A DNA stretch of 64,000 nt from Halictus rubicundus (Eukaryota; Arthropoda; Insecta; Hymenoptera; Halictidae): the NCBI RefSeq assembly GCF_050948215.1, contig NC_135153.1, forward strand, positions 5,918,058-5,982,057. The letters run 5' to 3'. Below the pieces are notes generated by a model. That model was not told the DNA's origin and ran no database searches. It saw only the letters and a list, made by a program, of their open reading frames with translations. Each line of letters begins with the position of its first letter. Within the stretch, counting starts at the first letter, position 1. The position numbers were made by a program, and so were the translations under genes. Of this stretch, positions 12,180-24,740 are shown piece by piece.

Positions 12180-12760
12180 CTGTTGGTTTTACGAAATCTA
12201 AATTTCCAATTTGTATTCTCGACGGAATATTGTTAAAGGTAATCTGAGCAACCTCTGATGGGAATTTTATACTATATTTACCCAATAAATTAATTTATTC
12301 AGTTAAAATTAAATTTGAACTGCCAGCAGTTTACGTAGGGACCAAACATGATTTTCTTATTAAATGCAGTACCCTAACCAGAACCATACTCGTTGGTTTT
12401 ACGAAATCTAAAATTTCCAATTTATATACTCGACTAAATATTGCTAAAGCTAATCTGAGCAGCCTTCGATGGGAATTTCATACTAGATTTACCTAACAAA
12501 TTAATTTATTAATTTAAATTTTAATTTGAACTAACTTCAGGTTATATAGTGAATAAATATGATTTTCTTTTTTAATACAACACCCTAACCGAGACCGTAA
12601 CCATTGGCTTTACAGAATCTGAATTTCCAATTTATTTATTCGACCAAAAATTGCTAATCTGAGCATTCTTTGATCAAAATATCATTTTAGATGTCAAGTA
12701 AATTTCATTCAGGTAAAATTAAATTTCCAGTGCCTCGGTATTCAATTTATACGGCGAATA
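12180..12760. repeat. Degenerate tandem repeat, period about 211 bp, about 2.7 copies
   Basis: The segment TGGTTTTACGAAATCTAAA recurs at about 12182 and 12393, and as TGGCTTTACAGAATCTGAA at about 12604. Each is followed by TTTCCAATTT, TAATCTGAGCA, TTTGAACT and CCCTAACC at matching offsets. Copies are diverged and AT-rich, so this is an old local satellite. No conserved frame. Confidence 0.7.
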
Positions 12761-12943
12761 TAATTTTCCTTTCGAATATAGTTGCCCACGAAGTGGCTTA
12801 ATGCATCTTCCAAGCGAGGCGTCGTAATTAACGAGATACACTGAATTAACGCGCAACTCGAAAAAATAGAATCACTCCCAAGGGTTGAAGGCCCCGGTTC
12901 CCCCACAGCAAATTGTTCACCACAGGTCGGATCACTAGAGAAC

Positions 12944-13076
<133 letters not shown>

Positions 13077-13399
13077 AAAAAACAACTTCCGCGCCGTCGG
13101 AAGATGTTGCAGGAAAAGGATCAAGAGCGAGCTACTCGAGCAACCCTTCCGCATTTCCACCCCTTCGCGCCGACCACGGGAAACGAGACTTCCCGAACAC
13201 TTTGTGAAACAAGTATAACCACTCGGCGAAACACCGTCAAATAAACAACATGGAGCTATTTAATATCCTAGATTGCAATACCGATACAGTGACCGTCTCT
13301 ATGCATGTGAAAAATTCGGAACCGAAGTGTACCCTATTTTTGACTTCCCGCTGGTACAACGTAGAAAATTATTTATAGCAGTGAGACAATGCTAATCAT

Positions 13400-13740
13400 C
13401 GTATTCCTGACATTTTCCCGATTAAAATGACACCAAACACGACATAAATTGGATCACGTTTGCTCGTTTAATTCGCGATACAGTGGAACCTCGATTAACC
13501 GAACTAATTAGTGGAACACTGTAATGGAATGCAGCCACGGTGTCAGATTAAATCTTCACCGATTTGTACAATAAATCGTCCGAGTTGAAATACGTATTCA
13601 GATAATCGAGGATTCAGATATCGGTTCGGATAATCGAGGTTCCAGTCAATCGTGCATTAAACGGGCAAACATGATCCAAATTGTATCGTGTTCGGTGTCA
13701 TTTTAATCGGGAAAAATTGAAATAAAAAATTCTTATTTCG
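13400..13740. repeat. Foldback element with CAGTGGAACCTCGATTAACC core termini
   Basis: Outer arms: CCCGATTAAAATGACACC at about 13417 pairs with GGTGTCATTTTAATCGGG at about 13697, continuing through ACACGACATAAATTGGATCA and its inverted counterpart. Inside, 13481-13646 is bounded by CAGTGGAACCTCGATTA and TAATCGAGGTTCCAG, a pogo/Tigger-like pair of termini. No coding sequence. Confidence 0.7.
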
Positions 13741-13784
13741 TAGGTATGCTTTTAACTCGTGATTAGACCGCGGATGTTCTCATC

Positions 13785-14230
13785 ACAAGGAAAAATCCCA
13801 GAGACTAACAAAACCTCAAAGTAATCTCTCTCTAGCCCCTCGGAGGAAGCCAACATCCGCCAACTTCCGTTTAGCAAACCGTTGGAAACTTATATTGCAA
13901 AAATTACACCGCATCATTGTTCAACCCAACACCATAGACGAGGGTTATTATCGCCAGGAAAAATCCCATAGACCCACAAAGTCTCAAGACAGTCCCTCTA
14001 ACCCCTCCGACAGTCTCCCCGCACCCCTCAAGTGTTTTCCAACAAACCATCGAGACCTTCTATTGCAAAAATTGTATACCACGATATAATACAACCATTC
14101 AACCCCAAAAACAGATTTCGATCGCAAGAAGAAATCCCACACACCGTCAGACAGTCCCCAAACGATCCCAAGCCTCTCCACGAGCACCGCCTCTTTCAAA
14201 CCTTCATCGCCTTCCATCAAAAGCTAGATT
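13785..14230. repeat. Degenerate tandem repeat, period about 170 bp, about 2.6 copies
   Basis: GGAAAAATCCCAGAGAC (13788), GGAAAAATCCCATAGACCC (13958) and GAAGAAATCCCACACACC (14128) open successive units. The first two share TTATATTGCAAAAATT or TCTATTGCAAAAATTG and a CAACC-rich tail. Strongly pyrimidine-skewed on the plus strand. Diverged, without a shared reading frame. Confidence 0.65.
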
Positions 14231-14937
14231 TTCTCGTTTCCACGGACAGATGTTCCATCCCCTAAACGAGGACTTTTGACCCCGTGGTGGCCAGTCAGCT
14301 AGCAAGGATATCGCTGGAGAGGCCACTCGAGCTCGCTCGAAGGCATGCTCGTTGTTTGCGTGGCGGGGAGCAGCGGCAGCATAGCGTGATACGTCAGTCT
14401 ATTAGAGGCACTTTTATGTGTTCCGTCGGCCGATCGGGAATCGATGTTTAAAAAAACCGTGCACACCTGTCGGCCACCGAACGGACGTGTCGACGAGGAC
14501 GGGCTCCGTGCATGCGGAACTTGACCTAGGCGGAGGGTAAACTGTGCGACGGATCGATCCCGTGTGGACACCTCGAGGACGTGCTCGTTTCGGAGAGGCA
14601 CCCCGTAATCGAGGACACGGCGAACGAATTCTCGCGGATGGGCACACCGTGACGGCGGACTGTGCCCGATCGCGGTACAGGCACAGTTTTACGAAAAAAT
14701 TCGCGACACACGAATCATCACCGTGTCCGGGAGAGAGCTCGCAATGCGACCACTCGCGGCGTGCGCCAGATATCGACTGAACGAGGGTTGGTACGCGGCC
14801 GCGACACACGGGCTATCTGCTGCTAGGGGTGCCGATAACGCCGGATGTAGGGAATTTTCGATGCGACCGGGAAAAAAAAAGGGACCAGATAGCCACACCG
14901 CCGTTCAAACGCGGCGATCGAGAGAAACCGATGTCTT
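14231..14937. other. CpG-rich unassigned block
   Basis: GC- and CpG-rich sequence with many short overlapping frames on both strands and no recognisable protein. It could be a promoter or untranslated first exon of an unseen transcript; I find no decisive signal. Confidence 0.35.
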
Positions 14938-15200
14938 CCGGTTTTGAAAACATTTTCTGCGATCTTATCTGCTCCATTCAACCCTCAACCCCTCACAATT
15001 TATTTTATGGTTGCAGCGATAAGAATTTCTTTGGTAGTCATAATTTCTTAGAGGGAAGCTTTTATTTGGTGTCCTCCGGTTTTGAAAAATTTGTTGCTAT
15101 CTCGTCTGCTCCATTCAACCCCTCGCGATTTATTTTATGGCTGCAGCGATAAGGATTTCTTTGTTATTCATAATTTCTTGGAAGAAGCAAGTTTATATTT
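14938..15200. repeat. Two-copy tandem repeat, period about 138 bp
   Basis: CCGGTTTTGAAAACATTT at about 14938 and CCGGTTTTGAAAAATTTG at about 15077 open two units that share CTGCTCCATTCAACC, ATTTATTTTATGG, TGCAGCGATAAG and CATAATTTCTT at the same offsets. Confidence 0.75.
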
Positions 15201-16263
15201 ATTGTGTGCTTATACTTTCTCCAACGACTGTGGCAATAACATAGAATTTTATTTCGGTTCAAAGGGAATTAACAACGTACATATTTAGTAGATCTTGGTG
15301 GTGAGTTCTAACAGTATATTTTGAATAATAGATTATATTAGATATTAATCAAGAAATAATATGTTTCATTCTCAGTGATTATTTCGTAGATTATACTACT
15401 TACGTTGTGAGTTATAAATAATTGTTTAGATAAATAATATCCGCTCCGCTATTATTAAAAACGTAGATGTGTGTTTATTTCGCGGAAACTCGTTTGATTT
15501 ACCCGGGATTGCAACATCGATAGCTATCGAGAGCACGGCGACTCGATGTTGATACTATCGTGTAAATTCGAGATGCGTCGATAAGTGACCGAGATGGCCG
15601 CACATGTCGGCTATCGATATTATCGAACGAATATCGATTTAACCAATCGAATTTTCGAATTTAAAATTGCAGAATTGCAGAATTAAATTTCCATAGAATA
15701 AAACGTATCTCGTGCGCCGTCGATAGGTTATTTTAATTCCTGTTATTGATAATTACCGTGTTGATAATTGTCTTGATTAACAGTGGGTTAATACTGAGAA
15801 TCAAGTGCTCCTATTTATAGATTAAGACTTTTATAACTGCCTTCGTGTATACACACTCGGCAGGTTCAAATTATTTTATAATGAACGACGATCTAAATTT
15901 GTATCGCCGTTAGCGAGACCGGAAATAAATATTTGTATGTCAGAGACTCAAGGATATTGCACCTATTTTAGTCCGATCACGCGAAATATACATAAACATG
16001 TATCGGGCTTCTTATAGAAAAACTCTCGTGTCTTATTTCGTTGCACCAAATAGAAAATAAAAGAGAGCAAAAGTAAACATACCAAATAAACATATTTTTT
16101 CAAGTAGGTATATGTTCTGAATATTTCATAATTTGTTTGCATTATGTCCCGTTATTAGTTCCAGAATAAAAACGGCATAAAGAAAGACCAAACTATTTTC
16201 TTTTTGCGTTGAATAAATAAAAAGGAAAAAGAGATGCAAGCGAATGTCGATCTAACGCTACTG
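15201..16263. other. Intergenic, no gene recognised
   Basis: AT-rich. Several short CGATA-type palindromes (for example around 15520-15630) but no coherent element. Includes the presumed 3' flank of the minus-strand gene that ends at 16264. Confidence 0.4.
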
Positions 16264-16878
16264 TTATAGACGTGTAACAATCCGTTTACCTGATTTTATG
16301 GAGATGTCCATCATTTTAATTTCCCCGTAGAAAACAAACGTTAGCCAAGACAGTGCTATCAACCAGATTGTAACTAATATTGCTGCCAACCACAGGGATA
16401 TAATTTTTACATCAGATTTTGCACATCCACAACCGTAATCCGGCTTCATTTTCACCGCATTTCCTCTTCTGTGTTTCCTTGAATTAAAAATGTCATTCAA
16501 GTGATATATATATAAATATAAACGAATTTGATTGTAAATTGTGTTTCCTTGTCATAAATTCTATTTTTATAAATAGTGACTAAATAAATTTTTAGCGCAG
16601 AGCAACACTTCTCGCATTCTTCATTTCAATAAATTTAGAAAAATAACCAAAAATACCGACGCATAAGTTAGCCTAAGGAATATATTCTTTGTACTATAAC
16701 AATGTATTATAAATACTAAAGAGTGAACTATCATCGAGGGAACACTATAAATGTAAAATAATATTTACCGTTTAACTTTTTTCTTCTTAGGTGTGAGCAC
16801 TAGGTCCGATATGTCTGTGTCGCTGTCCGACAGCAGATCGAGAAGATTTATTGTTTCTTTGTTGTTCGAATTGTTCAT
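16264..16878 (-). CDS. Small single-pass membrane protein, two exons, 107 residues
   Basis: Exon 1 is 16878-16769 and exon 2 is 16477-16264. The donor is ACG/GTAAAT and the acceptor is TTCAAG/GAAACAC; the arginine codon is split and the phase is kept, giving 107 residues and a stop. The N-terminus (residues 1-30) is polar and acidic with LLDLLSDSDTDISDL, followed by a strongly basic stretch PKKKKVKRKHRRG at 30-42. Then comes CGCAKSD and one hydrophobic segment at about 60-83 (ISLWLAAILVTIWLIALSW) before a short basic tail. I do not recognise the family. The basic patch before the membrane segment suggests a cytosolic N-terminus by the positive-inside rule. The nearest upstream ATG in frame (16965) adds a cysteine-rich stretch; I chose MNNSNN because it starts the polar domain. 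Confidence 0.6.
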
Positions 16879-18346
16879 CTTGACTGCGAACACACAACAT
16901 GAGCAACGAAAGTGACAGACTGACGTGAAAACGTTTTGACGGCCGATTTGATAACATAACCTCAACGATCGTCTTGTCAGTTATCAAGCTAACTACTTTT
17001 TCATTAACAGTCTAACGTCCGCTTTAATAACATCAACTACATATTACACGAACCTAACAATAGTACTTCGTGTGATTCTCACATAATATTGCTATGATAC
17101 GGCGATGATCAAACGGCTTGTCTTTTCACCTCTTCTATAAAATAACCTATAACACGGCATTCTTACACACGCGCTTTCTTTTCGTCTGCTCTGACCTCTG
17201 ACGGGAATAAATGAAACCGAAAAAATGCGCCCTAAATGATCCAATTTGTAATTAATTTTAGCATAAAATTTGATTGATTTGTAAATATTTAATTGTCTAT
17301 TTTTCGTAGAAGCTCGAAAATTCCTAGGTAAATACAACCGTGTCATGAAAAGCCTTTCATTTATGAATTGATATTATGAGAAGACTAAGAAGTTGAAAAT
17401 AAAAATTAGTAATTAATATTTACACTGTAAAATTTGATAAACTAGATATTATTCAGTATAGTATAGTTTAATCAGTCATATTGAGCAGTTAAATTAATGA
17501 ACCTGTATATTACAATAAATGAGTTTCAATGAGTCTGTAGTATTTTATACGTACATTTTCAGTAATTTAATTTTAGGGTACAAAGCATAAATTAATCATT
17601 GACAACTTTCATTCATTTTTAGTTCTTTCAGTGCTTTTATCCATATCGAACAAGGCTGTTATTAATTTAAAACATTTTACTTCAGCTTTCATATTAAATT
17701 CGCCCCTGCAGTCACGCAACCCGCGTTGCAGCAGTGTCTGAAGGGTCTGCTACAACAGGGGCCGAAATAAAATAATCTTAAAATGGTTATAATATATTGA
17801 AATAATGAAAGGGGCAGATAGAAATGGTTTAAACGACTTCGAATTATTATCTTGTCCCTTGTAATGTCCTTTGTAATGTCTTCAGGATAAACACAAGGAG
17901 GGATCGAAAGAATTGTTCTTCTAATGTATTAATTAACGTGCTCAGCACGTTACGACGCTTTCCATTGAAGACGGCATCACATCCGGTAGAAGTTCGGTCA
18001 AAAACGATTTATGTGCGTCGCATATGATTCGCTGGACGTTTATAAATGAAAATCCTTGCCTGCGTCGATCGAAGTTGTCGAATCTAATCAAAAGAATAAC
18101 TTCCATTCGCTAAAAAATAAATTTCACAGAAAGTACTACCCATTTTCAGAATTGATCACTCTTACTGTATTTTTCATCGAGTTCGTGACTGGGTCAGTCA
18201 GAACAGGACGGCAATATTACCAACAAAGTACTTACTACGTTCCAATCTCTTTTCCTTTCATATAGAACAATGAAACATTGAGGACATTTCAACGGTTGAT
18301 GGAACAAATCACTGGTCGAGGCGAATGTCGAAGCTTGCGTTGATGT
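16879..18346. other. Intergenic between the small membrane gene and miR-31
   Basis: Upstream of the minus-strand gene. AT-rich with no coding exon recognised. Any primary transcript of miR-31 (minus strand) would read from higher coordinates into this stretch. Confidence 0.35.
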
Positions 18347-18430
18347 CCGGACGTTCGGCTGGCTGGATGTGACACAGCCGAATTTTCATAAACATCAGCT
18401 ATGCCGACATCTTGCCTTCGAGGCGTCCAG
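18347..18430 (-). ncRNA. mir-31: microRNA miR-31 precursor
   Basis: On the minus strand, positions 18414-18393 read GGCAAGATGTCGGCATAG followed by CTGA, which matches the mature insect miR-31 I know. The 3' arm GGCTGTGTCACATCCAGCC pairs with it across a loop of about 15 bases (TGTTTATGAAAATTC). The base of the stem is closed by CTGGACG at one side and CGTCCGG at the other, so the whole roughly 84-base precursor is visible. Short minus-strand frames overlapping it are shadows. Confidence 0.93.
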
Positions 18431-18809
18431 TTGATTGCAAACATTGTTTTTCTACTGAAAAAAAAAACGAAAAAATAATTATGCATTCTTGTTCGAAGCT
18501 TAATTCGTAACAACGCGGATTTTGTTGCGCGAAATGTTCATGCGATTATTTGTTACTAAATTTTATGCGATTCTTCGAGCCATTCCGGAAAACGCAACTG
18601 ATTCAATCGTATTACTTCTATTATCTAATCTCAGAATTTTTAAAATGAATGTAAAATGGAGCAACTGCGATACTCGCTCGATGTATCGCCCTCGTATGTA
18701 TAAATATACAAAAATTTAAATTCCGAACTTCTCCCGCCAGAAACACGACAAGAACACGCTAGTCGCAGGTCGTTTCACAAGTAGCTTCTTTTACGTCAAC
18801 TAAGGAAAA

Positions 18810-18998
18810 TGCTGAAGACAAGAACGAATATCAAGCACACAAATTACCTCACACCTCTTCTTCATTCTACCAAAGGTTTCCTAGAAAGAAGAAGAAGGAG
18901 AGAGAAGCGGTAGCCAGGTCCACGAACGAAAATGCTGAAGGAGCAGCGACAGGTGAGAAACGCTGAAGACAAGAACGAATTCTAAGCACACTAGTTAC
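18810..18998. repeat. Direct repeat of about 37 bp, 151 bp apart
   Basis: GCTGAAGACAAGAACGAAT occurs at about 18811 and 18962. Both copies continue into a similar AAGCACAC plus TTAC segment, and AATGCTGAAGGAGCAGCG lies between them. Confidence 0.65.
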
Positions 18999-20050
18999 GG
19001 AACGTCCTAGAGAATACCTCCCTGACAGTAATATATTCCTCGATAATTCCCTCGGAGGTCTCCGGCGGTATCGGCGAACGTTTATGCGAAGCAGCAGAGT
19101 GGCGGCGAAGCCGATTCCCAGTTAAACTCGCGAGGAAGGATCCACGGCGGCTAGAAAGTCGTAGATCGCCGCGTAATTCCAGACACCTGCACGAGGTTGG
19201 AGGCTCGCCAAATAACTGATAGCGTGGGCGTCGCGGCAGCGAAGACATCGGTGAACGATGCCGGATGTGGAGAGAAGAGCCGGACTAGCCTAACTCGAGA
19301 GGGGATGAAGGCTCCCCCCGGCTTCTTGTTCCATTGGTTGGGACCAAACCGATCGTAGCCTCTTCCTCTTCTTCTGGCCACCGTTCGAATAACTCTCTGT
19401 TCTTCCCGATCTTCGTATTGCCGGTTTTAACGTGTTACCACCTTCCGGTCGCCGCGAGGCGTTAATGAACATCCTTCTATCGCGCCACATAACACCTGTT
19501 TATACTCGCGAAACTGCTCGCAGCGCTGCTAACAATCGGCCCCCGGCCATCCGGTCGACATCCTAGAGCAAAGATCATCGGCATGGTTAAACATGCTCTA
19601 ATTTTTTTTTTAATTCGGGGACGCTCTGTATACTGTATATGATCATCCAGATTTCTAATTTAATAGGTTTCAGTTTGTTTCTGGGTGGTCCCAGATTTGT
19701 CAAAAACTTTCTGTCGCCAAAAAGGCAACAAGAGTCGACAAACAGTTGCTCCAGTGTGGACGTAGCTTAAGACTTTGTATTTTCTGCAGAGACTCTAAAC
19801 TTCCACTTTGTTGCAACGCAGTTACAAATACGTGACGTGCTTCCATTCTTTTAACAACAAGCGCGATGTTGTGCTTATTTTTATTCATAGGACGTTCGTC
19901 GTCCTTATTAATTTTCAGCATATGCAGCGAGAGTGATGACTGAGCCCAATGACCAGGAAAAGTATTCTTGGAACTTGGGGTATACTGAATACATGGACGA
20001 TTAAATCAATTTTATTATTAGTTTAAACTGGAAGAATGGCGTGCATGATA
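18999..20050. other. Intergenic, no gene recognised
   Basis: Moderately CpG-rich from 19000 to 19550, then AT-rich. Minus-strand frames are short and overlapping in several phases, without domains or splice support. Confidence 0.35.
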
Positions 20051-20178
20051 AGTAGATTGCGGATTTTATGCATTCGTAACAACAATCTTCATTTACTAGA
20101 AGAGGGGACATACATTTTTACTGAACTTCTCGTAATTGGATAATTTTTAGTCTGCATAAAGATTCACAGTCCAACCTA
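20051..20178. mobile_element. MITE of the ACTGCGGA family
   Basis: It starts TAGATTGCGGATTTTATGC and ends GCATAAAGATTCACAGTCC, inverted and about 125 bases apart, with an AT-rich interior. The termini are diverged copies of those at 4186-4360. Confidence 0.55.
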
Positions 20179-21139
20179 AGCTTCACTCCATTACTCCTAT
20201 ACATTTGAATGGGCCTATCAGCGGTGTACAGCGTCTCCAAATTAGAGATTAAAAAAAATAGTGTATTAACAAGTTCACTACCTAAAATTCTAAAATTTTG
20301 AATTTACGGTTATTAAAATTGCAAAGATGCATCCACGAGGAATTACCCATAAAATTTATTTCTTCGGGAATATGTTATTTGAAAAAATGGCTGAAAATTT
20401 AGATAGCCTCACTCTCGTTTAGTCACTTTCGCGACCCTGGTGTTAAGACAATTAACTATTGTAACAATCACCCTACGTTTAAGAAACAACGGGGGTACTC
20501 CTTCGACTTCGACGAGGGATCCCGACCGATTCTACCTTCGTTCTCGGCGGATGGGAACCGGAAGTGGGTGGGCTCGTGCCCGAAGGTGGTCGAAAAACGT
20601 ACTCACACGAAAATAGAAAGCGTGGAACGGGCCGGAGGCCCGCGGCACGCTCGGTAGGAACCCCCGAGGTCTCCGTGACTTCCGGTTCTGGACGCCGAGA
20701 GCGCGTGTGCCCGACGCTGACCGGATATGGCGAAGAACCGACTGACCAAATCGTGCGTCGCCGCGTCGAAGAGCCGGGCGGCTTCGTGTTCGCTTGGGCT
20801 TTTCATGCGAATCACGCGTTCCCCTGTACCAAATACCAACCTCGGCCCGGTGACATCATACTCATCGTACACTCGTACCTGTGCGGCCCGACGCGTGTAC
20901 GTGGCGAACGTGGACACGCGTTCCTGCCTGCCACTACCAGCGTTCCACGTTGTTTTCGAGCCTCACCCTTCGGCCGTTGATGATTCCGATAGGGATATCA
21001 TCGCCAGTTCCCCTTCCTCTCCAAACCGTATTAATCCCAATTCCTACCCCTTCGCACTAGAATGACGACTCTGCCCAGTTAGCCAAATGCTGTTTCAAGC
21101 AAATTTAGCGCAATAATTGTACCACAATTTGCGAGCAAA
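20179..21139. other. Intergenic with a CpG-rich block, no gene recognised
   Basis: Bases 20500-21060 are GC- and CpG-rich with frames of 104-138 codons on both strands, as expected from base composition. None shows a recognisable domain. Possibly a promoter or untranslated exon. Confidence 0.35.
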
Positions 21140-21650
21140 AGACTTGCCCACTTGGTACCGAAACCTTGTTTGGAGCAGAATTTGGTCCCCATTTTATACG
21201 AGTTTGGCACCCAAATTTGTCGGCAAATTCCTAGTCAAATTCGGAGACAGATGGATCGCAAATTGAGCGCAAAGTTTGGAGACAAACCTTGGCTTCGTTC
21301 GGCCCTCGTTATAGAGGGCAGATCCGTCGCACTAAGAGCGGACCTTCTTCGAAAAAGTGGTGCGTAAGCACCACAATGTGCCGTGAAAGACAAAGCGCCG
21401 TAAAAAATGTGTTATAAGAAATAAAATGTGTCTATAAATGTATTATACTCCGATTTTGCCCGATATTTACTTTCAGAATAAGGTTAGGTTCCCTCTTAGT
21501 GCGCCTGAGCCGGCCTCTATAACGAAGCTGATCGAAGCCAAGGTTTGCACTCAAATACCGAGCCTAATACGGAAACATATGGATAGGAATTTGGAGAAAA
21601 ATTTTGGCGCCAAATTCAAAGGAAATTGTTTACTGGGCGTGGCGTATACT
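21140..21650. repeat. Compound inverted repeat with an inserted small element
   Basis: CCTTGGCTTCGTTCGGC at about 21291 is mirrored by GCTGATCGAAGCCAAGG at about 21527, with CTCGTTATAGAGGGC against GGCCTCTATAACGAAG inside. The interior carries GTCGCACTAAGAGC and CTCTTAGTGCGCC as a second inverted pair (about 21328 and 21498), which looks like an insertion. The outer arms are built from many AAATTTGG/CCAAATTT-like words. Confidence 0.55.
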
Positions 21651-22830
21651 CGAAATATACATTATCGCTAGCTATTTTTGAAATACAAGAAAGCACGCAT
21701 TTTAACAAACATTAATGACATTGCATGCATTGCTAAAATATTTCAGAACCGTAAAACTATCTAGACTGTAAAATATTTCGGAGACTTCTAAAGTATTCGA
21801 GCAAGTGCCCGAGGTGTCTTAAATATTTATTTTTTGAGAGGATTCTCCCAGTTGAGCTAGAATAAGAGAACGGCGAAGGGTGCAAGATGCAGAGATAGGA
21901 ATAGAAAATGGTGGCGGATTAGTAAGCTGCACGGCGAACGCTCGCGGAGAAAGTCCATGGGGTTCGGTGGCTCTCTTCGTGGGCCACCGTTCTCTTCCTT
22001 CTCCTCTTTCAGGCCGATGTTATTCACGCAACGATCGACAGAAGAGGAGGAGAAGGAGAAGAAAAAAAAAAAGCCAATGGTGGACGAATTGATCGGTAAG
22101 CGGGACACGTATCCCCCACGGTTGCATATATAAGACCGTAGGGACCGAGTATGCTTACACGAGGAACCGGGAGGAACGGGCACGTATGCACGGCAACGAC
22201 CACATCGTCCATCCGGTTCTGGATATTCGGATGCCTAATTTTGTTCTGCCGGAAAAATGGACCGACGGAAGCATCAAACGCGCGCCCAAACGAGCACGCA
22301 CTGTGACTCAGAGCGGGACTTGACGTCACAGATGCTCGAATTTGTTATTCTAGACGAACTTTAATAAATCGAAAAGTGCAGATAAAAGATGCGTGAATAA
22401 TTGTATCATGTTTCACAAATAAATTCTACAGTTTCTCAACAAATTCAATCTCCTGCTTCGATAAGAAATGGCAGCAGAGCGTGGTTTTGTTCAGAAACTG
22501 TATAAACTATTAAAAAAATGTATCCACATGTAATATCGTGGAGATTAAAGATGACAAGAAATTTAATTTACTAAACCATGAGGTTGCCAGAAAAAAGTTT
22601 ATGAACTTCCCCCTTCACAAGAATATTATTTAAAGATTTTTTAGATTTTTTTTTCAGCAAAAATATATTGAGAAAGCGAACGATTGTTCGCTTTGTTCGT
22701 GCATATGTTTAGTAATATTCGAATGGCGGGCCGGCTAATTGCCCCGGTAAGATTGTTTGCTCTCGGTTGAAATGATGCCGGTTCGTCAAGGCCCGCCCTA
22801 TATCGCGAGTAAAGTCAGCCTCCCCTAAAC

Positions 22831-22864
<34 letters not shown>

Positions 22865-23514
22865 CGAACGAAAGGCATAACGAAGCAGAAATCTCGGCGA
22901 GAAGTAGGCCGTGCAAATGAGGTAGCCTCTGTGACGGGGGGAAAAAAAGTCAGCCGGCTGCTAATTGACGAACAAACGGGTACAGTTCAGCGCAGAGATC
23001 GGCACAAAAGAACCCGAGCAACGATTTAAAGGTGCGAACGATATCGGTAAACATTTACAAAATCACCGGCGAGACATTATTTGAAATTATCCGAGAAGTA
23101 TGGATCTCGTCGATCCGTCGGGTGGATCGATATATACAAACTTTACTACGTTAGAAAAAGAAAAATTATCACGCGGAATTCTCCTCGAGCGTGCCGATAA
23201 TTAAAAATAATAATTAACTTCAGTTGAGAGGCCGTCGATAACCAGCCTCAGCTGCTAGATTCTTGACCAGCCAGTCATTTTACAGGCGATTCATAATTAC
23301 ACGATACTCTGATTTGCAAGCTCCCGGCGCAATTAACGCTTAGGCGATTGTGTTCGTTATGGCCGCCGCTCTAACTCGAGAAGACGCTCCATGAATGACT
23401 TGAAGCGATTAGAGAATCATCTGCTCGAGTTTCTACGTATCTTTTCTTTTGCAAACGTATATTAAACTATTCTCAATTATTCATACTGTTATGCGTCGCT
23501 TGCTTTAATATAAA
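21651..23514. other. Intergenic, includes a short GA microsatellite
   Basis: A GA run lies at about 22831-22862. A purine-rich AGGAGG/GAAGAA patch lies at 22040-22075. No coding exon or RNA gene recognised. Confidence 0.35.
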
Positions 23515-23845
23515 TTGGAGATAGTAATGTTTCTCGGTAATTTTCATTCATAAAGATACAACGCTCCGTCTATAAGCACTCTGACTGATCTCCAAGCCAA
23601 TTAGTGACCTGCAATACTCGGTAAACAAACAGTTCTCAATTATCCAAATTAATGCAAATACCGTGGCGAAAAGAGTGCGTTGTGTACATTGGAAGTAGTA
23701 TCTTGGTAATTTTCATTCATGAAAATACCGTCAAAGGTATCAATGAATAAATTCACCATTGCAAGCGTTCGCAGAGCTAGCCACCAAGCGCTGACCTCCA
23801 AGCCAATTAATAACCGATCAATGCAATAAATACTCGGTAAACATC
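23515..23845. repeat. Diverged two-copy tandem repeat, period about 175-205 bp
   Basis: GGTAATTTTCATTCAT occurs at about 23535 and 23705. TCTCCAAGCCAATTAG and CCTCCAAGCCAATTAA occur at about 23589 and 23794, each followed by an ATACTCGGTAAAC segment. Confidence 0.55.
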
Positions 23846-24544
23846 TCCGACTGGTCGAAAGTAAGACGTCGGCTGGTATCGCGGCTGCTTCTTAATTAGT
23901 TCAAGCAATACCGACGAGAAAGAACGTTTCACCTGCCTTCTCGAAGCGTCCGAAAGATTCCTCCCGAGCAACATTGCGTTATCCTGTACGACCACTAATC
24001 ACCAATCGGCGACGACTAGCCCGAAACTATCCACTCGACAAACTTTTGCGGTGCTATCGGCGTCGACGAGGATCGTTATCGTTTTTCGAAAGTTTCGAAC
24101 GGGCAATTTCCATTAAGATAAAGTCGCGAACGATCGCGCGGCCGTGCAAGAAGAAGAATCCGAGCCATTGTTCCAGTACCGAGGCCCTCTTATCTTTTGA
24201 TAGTGTCCCTCGTCGGCTTGCCACGACCGATAACGGTCGCTCTCGATCGCGGTTTATCAGAAGTACCGAGCGTCGCGACGCCTCGAACATTTGACGAGCA
24301 CTTCCGGTTTCGATGGAGAACGGTCCTCGATCATCGACGACCACGACCCGTTTGCAAACCTGTGTCGCGACACGAAACGAAACGCGCGGCTCGCTTTAAC
24401 CAGGAAATCGTTCTCGTCTTACAGGATGCCAGCGCGTCAATATTGACACGTTTCTTACGAAACAGAACGAGGAGAGACGAGGACGGAGAGAACAATCGGT
24501 CATTCGATCTTGCAAAACTTGGATCCTACGTGCGGCTTTGGAAA

Positions 24545-24740
24545 CGGCTGGCGTGCGCTCCCTTATACAAATTTTCGAATTTTCATCTTTTAGTTTTAGG
24601 AAGGTCCGTCTAAACCTGATTACAAATTACTAGCATGTGCTCCCTCATACAAATTTCAAGATTTTCATATTTTATTTTTAGAAAGATCCGTCTAAACCTA
24701 ATTGAAAATGACCGGCATGTACTCTCTCTCATATAAAGAA
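24545..24740. repeat. Tandem repeat, period about 86 bp, about 2.3 copies
   Basis: TGCGCTCCCTTATACAAATT, then TGTGCTCCCTCATACAAATT, then TGTACTCTCTCTCATA open successive units. The first two share TTTTCAT, TTTTAG, AAGRTCCGTCTAAACCT at the same offsets. Confidence 0.7.

Noticed and set aside
18289..18513. 74-codon minus-strand frame
   Set aside because: It overlaps the miR-31 hairpin and has no protein features.
20564..21065. Frames of 104-138 codons on both strands
   Set aside because: GC-rich composition effect; no domain and no consistent exon structure.
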